Positions 1 through 6,057 are shown, counted from the first letter of the stretch. The stretch is DNA of 6,718 bases from CALGTL01 sp963579135 (GCA_963579135.1 CAUZFB010000085.1:1-6718), one strand, 5' to 3'. Notes: generated by a model not told the origin, from the letters alone. Made by a program: numbers and translations.

Positions 1-1
1 A

Positions 2-1435
2 TCACACTGTCGCCAGCGAAGTGTCGTCCGCCATGGCAGGCCAGCGGTGGGCCCACGGGTTCGCCTTCTCGAAAGCCGCTGACATCCGGAGCACGCCAAC
101 GTCATCGCGCAACCTGCCGACGACCTGCACGGCCAACGGCAGCCCGCTGGAGTGGAATCCGAATGGGATCGCAGCAGCAGGGTTGTACGTATGGTTGAAA
201 GGCGACGTGAAACTCACCAACGCCCTGGTACGGTCGCGTGGGCCGATGTCCGCGACCTTGGCCGCAGGCCCGATGGACGGAGAAAGCAGGAAATCGTAGT
301 CCTTGAACCATTCCTGCATCTCCAGTCCGAACGCCCGGTTGCGGCGCACGATGCGTCGATACTGCCACGCCTTCGCCTCCGGTGCTCTCTCGTAGAGAGG
401 GCGAGCGTGAGGACCCAGATCATCGATGTGCTTTTCCAGGAAACCGGGGATCATCGCCTCCGCAGCGGCGTAGTGGTCTCCCGCGTATGCCCAGATACCG
501 GCCTCCAGTTCTTCGGGCTCATGCAACGTCGGCGGATCCGCCTCCACGATCTCGCAGCCAAGCTCCGCCAACAGCTGCGCTGCCTCACGCACGAACTTCA
601 GCGCCTCAGCGTCCATCGCAAACCCGCGACCGAAGTCATAGCTCACCGCCACCCGTAGACCCCGTACATCGCCGGCGACGAAGCTCATGTAGTCGACCGG
701 CATTACGTTGGATTCAGCGTCGCGCGGGTCGGCTCCCGATATCGCCTGCAGCAGAAGCGCAGCATCGCGCACGGTGCGCGTGAGGGGTCCGTTATGCGAC
801 CGACCAGGCGCGGCCCGCCAGGTCTGCACCGCAGGGATACGCTGGTATGTGGGCTTGATGCCGTAAACGCCGTTAGCGGCAGCGGGCATCCTGATCGAAC
901 CACCGGAGTCGGTGCCGAGGCCGATTGGCCCCAAGCCCGTCGCCACGGAATTTCCCGCTCCACCGCTGGAGCCCCCACAAGTGTGGTCTAGGTTCCAGGG
1001 GTTGCGACCTGGCGGGCTAAGAAAATTGTCCACGGCGCCATGCAACGCGAACTCGGGAAGATTCGTCTTTCCCGTAATCACACCTCCGGCTGATCGGATG
1101 CGGCGCACCAACTCGCTGTCGGGCTGACGATTGTCCTTGAACGCCAGCGAACCGTAGGTCGTGGGCATGCCGTCGACCTCGATCGAATCCTTGATTGACA
1201 CGGGCACGCCGCAGAGGGGAGGCTTTTCGCCAGATCCCATCCAGACGTTCTCGGCGGTCTGTGCGGCAGCCAGCGCATCGTCGGTGTTCATCACCAGGAA
1301 CGCGCTCAGCGCGGGGTTCAGCTGCTCAACGCGATCAAACAACTCGCGCAAAACCTCTACGGGGGAAAACTCGTGCCGCGCATAGCCCTCGAGTAGCTGG
1401 GTGGCCGAAAGCCGCCAGAATCCTGTGTCTGTCAT
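2..1435 (-). CDS. Amidase-signature family hydrolase (stand-alone, GatA-like)
   Basis: Complete 477-residue protein, a normal length for the amidase signature (AS) family, which hydrolyses carboxamides to acid plus ammonia or amine, usually in the cytoplasm. The Ser-cisSer-Lys triad is intact. Lys82 lies in VSIKDS, the cis-Ser is Ser156 in the GGSSGG loop (154-159), and the nucleophile is Ser180 in GTDSGGSIRMPA (174-185). The 24-residue spacing of the two serines matches FAAH and GatA. No signal peptide is seen. No gatB or gatC lies nearby, and this is the last visible gene of a catabolic-looking operon, so a small-molecule amidase is more likely than the tRNA amidotransferase subunit. The ATG start is supported by AGGAGG five bases upstream. 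The stop is TGA at 2-4, the only non-TAG stop in the window. Family call is firm; substrate unknown. Confidence 0.93.
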   Translation of the reverse strand: MTDTGFWRLSATQLLEGYARHEFSPVEVLRELFDRVEQLNPALSAFLVMNTDDALAAAQTAENVWMGSGEKPPLCGVPVSIKDSIEVDGMPTTYGSLAFKDNRQPDSELVRRIRSAGGVITGKTNLPEFALHGAVDNFLSPPGRNPWNLDHTCGGSSGGAGNSVATGLGPIGLGTDSGGSIRMPAAANGVYGIKPTYQRIPAVQTWRAAPGRSHNGPLTRTVRDAALLLQAISGADPRDAESNVMPVDYMSFVAGDVRGLRVAVSYDFGRGFAMDAEALKFVREAAQLLAELGCEIVEADPPTLHEPEELEAGIWAYAGDHYAAAEAMIPGFLEKHIDDLGPHARPLYERAPEAKAWQYRRIVRRNRAFGLEMQEWFKDYDFLLSPSIGPAAKVADIGPRDRTRALVSFTSPFNHTYNPAAAIPFGFHSSGLPLAVQVVGRLRDDVGVLRMSAAFEKANPWAHRWPAMADDTSLATV

Positions 1436-1440
1436 GGAAC

Positions 1441-1446
1441 CCTCCT
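1441..1446 (-). promoter_or_regulatory. Ribosome binding site of the amidase gene
   Basis: AGGAGG on the minus strand lies five bases before the ATG at 1435. It sits in the 26-base gap after the SDR gene and fixes the amidase start. The site and spacer (GAGGAGG-GTTCC-ATG) nearly match those of the first operon gene (GAGGAGG-TTCCC-ATG). Confidence 0.8.
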
Positions 1447-1461
1447 CGTAACCTCAGGGGG

Positions 1462-2445
1462 CTAAGTGGCGATGGGCCCTATGCCCAACCGTGCCATCAT
1501 CTCAACGTATGCCGTCACCATCGTCGCTGGGGTGTAGGACACCTCGAACCCAAGATCTTCGCGCGCCCGGGTACCATCGAGGATGCAATGCCCCGACGTG
1601 TCGGGGTGCAGGTATTGGATGCCCGGTCCAATCTCGAACTGAGCGTCCGGGTAGGCCTCGCGTACGCCCTCGCCAAACTCAGCCAGTGTAATGCCGTAGC
1701 CGGAGCCGATGTTGTACAGCACATCCGTCGGTCCTTCGGCGTGCAGCGCCGCCAGGATGCCCCGTGCCGCATCGTCGTTGTAGATCACGTCAGTCACTGC
1801 GTCGCCGCCCTTAACGATGACCGCAGCCAACCCCTGCATCGCGTTCTCGATCATCTTGCTGTGGACGCTCGTGTCATCATGGCGCTGGGTCTTCGCCGGA
1901 CCGATGGTCGACGAGAAACGGACAGCGGTGAACTCGATCCCATAGCGCTTGCGGTAGACGCGGCCCATGTACTCGGACGCCAACTTATAACAGCCGCGCA
2001 TCGTCGCGGGCTGCGGCATCATATCCTCGTGCAGCGGCCGGTACGTGGGGTGTGCGAACTCTCCCTGCACTGGCCCGTAGACGCCCTTGGTCGAGGTGAA
2101 CACCATGCGTTTCACCTCGCTGATACGCGCGGCCTCCAACACGTTCGCCATGCCCTCAACGTAGACCTGTGCAGAGAACGATGGCCTCTGCTCCACGCCG
2201 ATGTTCGCGCCCATGTGTACCAAGTGCGTTGGCGCGTGCTCGGCGAAAATCGCGTTGAGGCGTTCGGCGTCGACAATGTCGGCCTGTACGACCGTCACTT
2301 TGTCCAGAACATCCTTGATGAGATCAGTGTTTCCGGACACGGTGATGACAACCGGCGAGTACCCCTCGTCCGCAAGACGACGCGTCACGAAATGCCCAAT
2401 GACACCCGTGCCGCCGATGACCATGTGCCGTTTGCCGTTCGCCAT
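1462..2445 (-). CDS. Extended SDR, NAD(P)-dependent epimerase/dehydratase-like, with altered catalytic motif
   Basis: A 327-residue protein of typical extended-SDR length. The Rossmann motif GGTGVIG is at 11-17. The family layout follows: HMGANIGVEQRP (77-88), a helix ending NVLEAAR (101-107), FTSTKGVYG (116-124) with the usual active-site Ser/Thr, and a C-terminal substrate region. Family members oxidise, epimerise or dehydrate nucleotide sugars or related alcohols. Two key positions differ. Where YxxxK is expected the protein has RGCYK (150-154): Lys154 and Glu158 align, but the tyrosine position is Arg150 and the only nearby Tyr is Tyr153. The Asn of the usual NVxGT motif is Tyr95. No acidic residue is evident at the end of the second beta strand, so NADP use is possible. 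The ATG at 2445 starts one base after the TPP beta-subunit stop and has no clear Shine-Dalgarno site, so translational coupling is likely. A start at 2502 would overlap the previous gene and precede the Rossmann strand by an unneeded tail. Substrate unknown. Confidence 0.88.
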   Translation of the reverse strand: MANGKRHMVIGGTGVIGHFVTRRLADEGYSPVVITVSGNTDLIKDVLDKVTVVQADIVDAERLNAIFAEHAPTHLVHMGANIGVEQRPSFSAQVYVEGMANVLEAARISEVKRMVFTSTKGVYGPVQGEFAHPTYRPLHEDMMPQPATMRGCYKLASEYMGRVYRKRYGIEFTAVRFSSTIGPAKTQRHDDTSVHSKMIENAMQGLAAVIVKGGDAVTDVIYNDDAARGILAALHAEGPTDVLYNIGSGYGITLAEFGEGVREAYPDAQFEIGPGIQYLHPDTSGHCILDGTRAREDLGFEVSYTPATMVTAYVEMMARLGIGPIAT

Positions 2446-2446
2446 T

Positions 2447-3010
2447 CTAGCTAGTAGCCAGTTGCTCGTGAACGGACGCGACCTGCCTGGCCATCGGCAC
2501 ACCTGCCCACCGAGCGGGGCCGTCCTCGCGAGCGATCGTCAGCTCGATCAACACGGGCCCTTCAAGCTCCCAGACATGGGGAAGTTGTTCTAGAAGGTCT
2601 TCGGCCTCGGCGATCTTGAGGGCGTGTTTGTAGCCTGATGCCTTCGCCAGCGCCACCCAGTCGAACGCACCCTGCCCCGGAAGTGGCTGGTTGCCCGTGC
2701 TCTGATTCAGACCGTTCGCAAACACGAAGTGGTACAGGTTGTTGACTCCCGAAGCCACGATGGTTACGAGCGACCCAAGCTGCATAAGCAGCGAGCCATC
2801 GCCGTCCAGCACCATCACCTTGCGGCTCGGTTGCGCTAACGCCAGCCCCAACCCGATGGTCGACGCACTGCCCATGCACTGCGACGCGTCCACGTTGAGA
2901 ATGTCGCCCTGCCCTGCTTCATGCCATGGAAAGACCGATTGCATCGTTGGGACGCTGATCGCCCCGCGACGCCCTTCGGCCAAGATATCTATCGCTTCCT
3001 GTCGTTCCAT
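2447..3010 (-). CDS. TPP-dependent 2-oxoacid decarboxylase, beta (TPP-binding) subunit, ComE-like
   Basis: A 187-residue protein carrying the C-terminal PP domain of a thiamine pyrophosphate enzyme. The diphosphate/Mg binding motif starts at LDGDGSLLMQLGSL (68-81, with Asp71) and ends at ANGLNQSTGNQ (98-108, with Asn99). These are the positions of the GDG...DNG signature in phosphonopyruvate and sulfopyruvate decarboxylases, with Ala98 where Asp is usual. GSASTIGLGLAL (47-58) is the conserved pre-motif helix. Size and organisation match sulfopyruvate decarboxylase beta (ComE), whose partner is a separate alpha subunit. That partner is the gene just upstream, 17 bases away. The pair should form a heteromeric decarboxylase turning a 2-oxoacid into an aldehyde plus CO2. 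The true substrate cannot be read from sequence; a catabolic oxoacid is more likely here than coenzyme M synthesis. The TAG stop is one base from the SDR start. Confidence 0.88.
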   Translation of the reverse strand: MERQEAIDILAEGRRGAISVPTMQSVFPWHEAGQGDILNVDASQCMGSASTIGLGLALAQPSRKVMVLDGDGSLLMQLGSLVTIVASGVNNLYHFVFANGLNQSTGNQPLPGQGAFDWVALAKASGYKHALKIAEAEDLLEQLPHVWELEGPVLIELTIAREDGPARWAGVPMARQVASVHEQLATS

Positions 3011-3015
3011 GAGAT

Positions 3016-3021
3016 CCCCTC
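3016..3021 (-). promoter_or_regulatory. Ribosome binding site of the TPP beta-subunit gene
   Basis: GAGGGG on the minus strand, five bases before the ATG at 3010, in the 17-base gap between the alpha and beta subunit genes. It supports this start. Confidence 0.65.
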
Positions 3022-3027
3022 AAGCGC

Positions 3028-3549
3028 CTAAAGCGTCGGAGCGCCGATGATTACCACCGACGGCCCTTGATCTGTCCACGCCCGCTCGTATGCCGCTTTC
3101 AGCGCGCCGATGTCCTCTGGCCCTTCGATACGCCAGTGTGGCACGCCCCAGGCGTCCAACGTCGGCTCCAGCATGCGGACCGCTCGTGAGGATTGCTCCT
3201 CAATGGTCTTGTTCACGTCGCGCTGGAACTGACCCACCATGATGAACGTAGGGACATTCGCATCCAGAGCGATCGCCTTCAGCGTGTTGATCGATGCGAA
3301 TATCCCGTTATTCTGGATGCACATCATCGGATTCTGCCCGCCCATGTACAGGCCAGCGTTCACGCCCATGCCCTCGTCCTCGGTGCACACGCCAACGAAA
3401 CGCGGGCCATTCCCCGCCTGCCAGCGGGCGATCAACGTGCGCTGGAACGAATCCGGCACGCATACGACGTGCGTAATGCCAAGCGCATCGATCTCTGCTG
3501 CGATCACCTCGGCCGGCACTCCGGTCGCGACCGCTTGTACGTCGGTCAT
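3028..3549 (-). CDS. TPP-dependent 2-oxoacid decarboxylase, alpha (PYR domain) subunit, ComD-like
   Basis: A 173-residue protein corresponding to the N-terminal PYR domain of phosphonopyruvate/sulfopyruvate decarboxylases. VCVPDS (29-34) is the first conserved strand and turn. CTEDEGMGVNAGLYMGG (55-71) carries the glutamate, most likely Glu59, that activates the TPP aminopyrimidine ring. QNNGIFASINTLKAI (79-93) and the GPSVVIIGAP tail (162-171) also fit the ComD pattern. In phosphonopyruvate decarboxylase this domain is fused to the PP domain; here, as in ComD/ComE, the halves are separate genes. The TAG of the Rid gene is one base before this ATG, giving TAGGATG and likely coupled translation. 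A GGGGG run six bases upstream may assist. A longer reading to 3609 would only extend back into the Rid gene, so it is not used. The decarboxylase call is firm; the substrate is not. Confidence 0.87.
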   Translation of the reverse strand: MTDVQAVATGVPAEVIAAEIDALGITHVVCVPDSFQRTLIARWQAGNGPRFVGVCTEDEGMGVNAGLYMGGQNPMMCIQNNGIFASINTLKAIALDANVPTFIMVGQFQRDVNKTIEEQSSRAVRMLEPTLDAWGVPHWRIEGPEDIGALKAAYERAWTDQGPSVVIIGAPTL

Positions 3550-3550
3550 C

Positions 3551-4726
3551 CTAAGCCCCCGCGATGGCAGAGAGTTCAACCTCTGCGTTGTACTGTAAAT
3601 CCACGCCAACGATATTCATCACGGGCGGGTTGCCTTCGAAAAATTCCTTGGAAATCGCGATGAACTCGTCCTCGAAATAGATGTCGTCAAGGAACACGTC
3701 GAGCCGCAGCGTCTGGTCCAGCGTCGTGTCGAAACGGTTGAGCGCCGCCTCCAACCTGCGGAAGGCCTGCTTGGTCTGTGCGACACGATCGCCATAGATC
3801 TCTTGAAGCAGCTCGCCGGTCTTCTCGTCGGCTAACCCTGATGCGCCCGACGCGAACACCAGACCATTTGCCTTAACCGCCTGCGCCCGTCGCGGGTCCT
3901 CCATGAACCAGACCACCTCTTTGGTGCCACCCGGATTGACCGCCAAGCCGCCAATCTCCATCAGGCCGCGCCCGCCTAACAGCGTGCCCACCGAATAGGC
4001 CGCGAACGGGATGCTTCCATCGAAACGATCCTTGAGATTTGCCTGGTAGCGACCCACGTCGCCCGTGCGCTTCAACGCACAGTCAGTACGAACGAGATCA
4101 TCGAGCGTTCCGCCCCCCTTCTCGATGTGGGATCGGAGCCATTCGTAGGTGTAGAACGCCTCGGTCTCAAACTGCTCCTCGACCTCTTCGGGCGCGGCCG
4201 TTTCCGTGTAAGGATTCGACCGCCCACGAACACCGATGACGTAAGTGAAATCGCCTGCGCGGGTGATGCGCGAGGCTCGCCCGCGCGTTGGCTGGGCCAC
4301 CAACACCTCACGCTCAAGATCTGGGGTCAGGCCCTGCACCACGGCCGTCAGCATGTTGGTGCCGGCCATCTTCACCTGCGCGCCGAAGCTGACCACCTTC
4401 TGATGGCCGTCCTCGCCGAAATGCTCCGGCCATGTCCCCATGCGCTCCAGACGCCAGGACTGTCCTGACGTGAAGTTCTCGCACCAGATCGAGTCCTCGC
4501 CGGAGTAGCCTGCTTGCTGTAACCGCAGCGCCTGCCGCCCATAAGCGTTATTGCACTGAGGCGTCGCCTGCCAGTCGAGCTCCGGGTCGACGTTGTTGGT
4601 CTTCAGATCGCGGTTGCCATCCGAGCCCGAGAGGAACAGGTACGGGCCATAGCGAACCAAAGCCGCCAGGTCCCGGTTCCGCTCGTCCGACAGCAGTATC
4701 TCTTTCTTGTAACGGTTCTCTGCCAC
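3551..4726 (-). CDS. Three-domain RidA/YjgF-like protein
   Basis: A 391-residue protein with GTG start, about three times a normal RidA (about 130 residues). I read three related segments. Segment 1 (about 17-134) has YGPYLFLSGSDG and ends in VVSFGAQVKMAGTNMLTAVVQG. Segment 2 (about 150-265) has AGDFTYVIGVRGRS, a helix near 182-202, GTLDDLVRTD, and ends in PFAAYSVGTLLGGRGLMEIGGL. Segment 3 (about 275-391) has ANGLVFASGASG, an amphipathic helix, TLDQTLRLDVFLDD, and ends in VGVDLQYNAEVELSAIAG. Segment 3 is the clearest Rid domain; segment 1 is the most diverged and carries an insert. RidA is normally a homotrimer that hydrolyses enamines/imines using a conserved Arg (Arg105). That position is Ala242 in segment 2, Met370 in segment 3, and no Arg fits in segment 1. 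The RidA reaction is therefore doubtful. Position after an ACMSD-like enzyme recalls Rid-family 2-aminomuconate deaminases. Function is inferred only. Confidence 0.85.
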   Translation of the reverse strand: MAENRYKKEILLSDERNRDLAALVRYGPYLFLSGSDGNRDLKTNNVDPELDWQATPQCNNAYGRQALRLQQAGYSGEDSIWCENFTSGQSWRLERMGTWPEHFGEDGHQKVVSFGAQVKMAGTNMLTAVVQGLTPDLEREVLVAQPTRGRASRITRAGDFTYVIGVRGRSNPYTETAAPEEVEEQFETEAFYTYEWLRSHIEKGGGTLDDLVRTDCALKRTGDVGRYQANLKDRFDGSIPFAAYSVGTLLGGRGLMEIGGLAVNPGGTKEVVWFMEDPRRAQAVKANGLVFASGASGLADEKTGELLQEIYGDRVAQTKQAFRRLEAALNRFDTTLDQTLRLDVFLDDIYFEDEFIAISKEFFEGNPPVMNIVGVDLQYNAEVELSAIAGA

Positions 4727-4735
4727 GCTCGTTCG

Positions 4736-4740
4736 CTCCT
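4736..4740 (-). promoter_or_regulatory. Ribosome binding site supporting a GTG start
   Basis: AGGAG on the minus strand, nine bases before the GTG at 4726, inside the 21-base gap after the amidohydrolase gene. No nearer ATG in frame is available, so it supports GTG initiation of the Rid-like gene. Spacing is slightly long. Confidence 0.6.
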
Positions 4741-4747
4741 GGTCGTG

Positions 4748-5956
4748 CTAGCTAGGGTTGGGACCTTTGATGTTGAACAGCCGTTGGGTGCGGCCCCACA
4801 CGATCTCATGCTTCAACTCGGGGCTCACGCCAGAGAACATGCGTTCCATCGCGGGCGTCGCGTCCGGCCAGGTCTGTCCCTGCTCGTGCGGGTAGTCCGC
4901 GCCCCAAATCGCGCAATCCCCAATCACAAACTCGGGGTCCGAAAGCATCTTCGCACCTATGTAATCCTCCTCAAAGGTGAACCACATATTGTTCCGTATA
5001 TAGTGCGTCGGCTTCTCTTTCAACTGATAGATGTTGTCCGGCACACGATCCGCGTAGCACCGATCCATCCACTGGAACAGGAATGGGAGCCACCCGATAC
5101 GGCACTCCGCCACGCCGACCTTCAGGTCGGGATGGCGGTCGAACACGCCGCTAAACACCACCTGAGCGATGTGTCTACCAACGGGAATAAACGGCACCTG
5201 CGAGAAGTGTGCCAATGACTGGCCGTATTCGTTCACCGGGTACGGTGTCCCAGACGAGTCTCCGACGTGCGCGCAGACGACAGTGTTCGTCTCGGCGGCG
5301 GCGGCCCAGAACGGCTCCCACACAGGTGACCACAGCGGTGCTCCAACCTCAGCGTCTGCGAAGCTGAACTCCACCGCCCGCGCGCCTTTCTCCACCAGCC
5401 GGTAGAGTTCCGCTGCACAGGACTCCGGGAACTGCGTGTGCATCCAGGGCAAAGCGATGATTCGGTCAGGTGCAACGTTGGAGACCTCCTGGGTCCAATC
5501 ATTGAACGCTCGGTAAACCGCTTTCTCCATCTCCTTGTCCTTGAACGTCCATTTCCGCGTGTTACCGAAGAAGACGCCCGCCCACATCTTGCCGATATCC
5601 ATGTGCTGGAGCAACACCTCGGGGTCCGTCGGAGGAAGTTTGCCCTCAGGGACCGGGATCGGATCGAATCGCTGCGCGTACTTGGCCCAGTCGTTGCCAT
5701 CGGCCGCGAACGCGTGCAGGCTACCTTCCCACTCCCAGCTGGTCCCTTGATCCGCCTCAACCACCTTTGGAGCAGCATCTTTGTACTTGGCCGCGATCCT
5801 CGACTGGATGATGTCCTTCGGGTACCACGTCAGATCCATATGGTTATCGGCAGACATGTACAGGTAGTCGACCTTGCCGTCGGTAGGCATGACCACGTCC
5901 TCAACGCCACGTCGGCGTCGCGCGGTCGCGCCCAACTTGTCCTCTCGCAGCACCAT
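4748..5956 (-). CDS. Amidohydrolase_2 / ACMSD-superfamily metal-dependent hydrolase or decarboxylase
   Basis: A 402-residue protein of the TIM-barrel amidohydrolase_2 family, which includes aminocarboxymuconate-semialdehyde decarboxylase (ACMSD) and related non-oxidative decarboxylases and hydrolases. Visible landmarks: SADNHMD (35-41), where DxH replaces the ACMSD HxH, as in many family members; CAHVGDSSG (228-236) with metal-ligand His230; GVFDRHPDLKV followed by AECRIGWLPF (about 270-292); and IWGADYPHEQ (350-359) with the conserved Asp354. The start at 5956 has AGGAGG five bases upstream. Longer readings fail: a TTG at 6028 is the -35 box itself and an ATG at 6001 overlaps the -10 box. 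It is first in a six-gene operon, 21 bases before the Rid-like gene, so its product may feed that protein. Hydrolase versus decarboxylase cannot be decided from sequence. Confidence 0.9.
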   Translation of the reverse strand: MVLREDKLGATARRRRGVEDVVMPTDGKVDYLYMSADNHMDLTWYPKDIIQSRIAAKYKDAAPKVVEADQGTSWEWEGSLHAFAADGNDWAKYAQRFDPIPVPEGKLPPTDPEVLLQHMDIGKMWAGVFFGNTRKWTFKDKEMEKAVYRAFNDWTQEVSNVAPDRIIALPWMHTQFPESCAAELYRLVEKGARAVEFSFADAEVGAPLWSPVWEPFWAAAAETNTVVCAHVGDSSGTPYPVNEYGQSLAHFSQVPFIPVGRHIAQVVFSGVFDRHPDLKVGVAECRIGWLPFLFQWMDRCYADRVPDNIYQLKEKPTHYIRNNMWFTFEEDYIGAKMLSDPEFVIGDCAIWGADYPHEQGQTWPDATPAMERMFSGVSPELKHEIVWGRTQRLFNIKGPNPS

Positions 5957-5961
5957 GGGAA

Positions 5962-5967
5962 CCTCCT
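5962..5967 (-). promoter_or_regulatory. Ribosome binding site fixing the amidohydrolase start
   Basis: AGGAGG on the minus strand, five bases before the ATG at 5956. In-frame alternatives at 5989, 6001 and 6028 lack such a site, and the last two fall inside the promoter. Confidence 0.85.
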
Positions 5968-5999
5968 CTGCCGGGCCAGCTGAGGCCATCGGCGAGCCC

Positions 6000-6028
6000 A
6001 TCCTAGAATCCACCCAAAGGACTGTCAA
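6000..6028 (-). promoter_or_regulatory. Predicted sigma70-type promoter of the six-gene operon
   Basis: On the minus strand a perfect -35 box TTGACA (6023-6028) is followed by a 17-base spacer and a -10 box TAGGAT (6000-6005, four of six matches to TATAAT). Transcription would start near 5993, giving a leader of roughly 35-40 bases before the amidohydrolase ATG. It lies in the only intergenic gap of any size, downstream of the MFS gene, and so marks the start of a separate transcription unit. This is pattern recognition without experimental support. Confidence 0.65.
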
Positions 6029-6037
6029 TCAAAGGAC
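6015..6037 (-). repeat. Pair of 8-base direct repeats around the -35 box
   Basis: GTCCTTTG occurs twice on the minus strand, at 6030-6037 and 6015-6022, with a 15-base repeat period. The seven bases between them (ATTGACA) contain the whole -35 hexamer. This placement suits an operator for a transcription factor that blocks or recruits RNA polymerase. No regulator gene is in the window, and the repeat is short enough to be chance. Confidence 0.5.
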
Positions 6038-6057
6038 CTGCAGGCCACTGGCGTCCG

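Larger units (their letters stand above)
2..5956 (-). other. Six-gene operon (amidohydrolase, Rid, TPP alpha, TPP beta, SDR, amidase)
   Basis: Six genes run in one direction with gaps of 21, 1, 17, 1 and 26 bases. The two one-base junctions (TAG-G-ATG and TAG-A-ATG) suggest translational coupling. No terminator-like hairpin with a T-tract was seen between them. The operon may continue past the left edge. The content is consistent with breakdown of an amide- or amine-bearing organic compound, with the MFS protein upstream as a possible carrier. Confidence 0.75.

Noticed and set aside
2..1435. Calling the amidase gatA (tRNA amidotransferase subunit)
   Set aside because: Triad and fold fit, but gatB and gatC are absent and the catabolic operon context favours a small-molecule amidase.
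1984..1998. Frameshift or sequencing error explaining the missing SDR tyrosine
   Set aside because: Reading frame and flanking residues (Lys154, LASE) stay in perfect register on both sides, so a frameshift is not supported.
1195..2454. Long plus-strand open frame of 419 codons antisense to the SDR and amidase genes
   Set aside because: It lies opposite two genes with clear family motifs, its protein is rich in Arg, His and Ala without recognisable domains, and it fits the open antisense frames common in GC-rich coding DNA.
2446..2502. N-terminal extension of the SDR to 2502
   Set aside because: The extra 19 residues overlap the TPP beta gene, precede the Rossmann strand without homology to it, and the ATG at 2445 fits the one-base junction seen elsewhere in the operon.
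5438..5983. Plus-strand open frame of 181 codons within the amidohydrolase gene
   Set aside because: Shadow of the real gene; no recognisable motif, and it would run into the operon promoter region.
6029..6057. Possible terminator hairpin after the MFS gene around CCTGCAGG
   Set aside because: The palindrome gives only a short stem with mismatches, and no run of T follows it closely enough for an intrinsic terminator.
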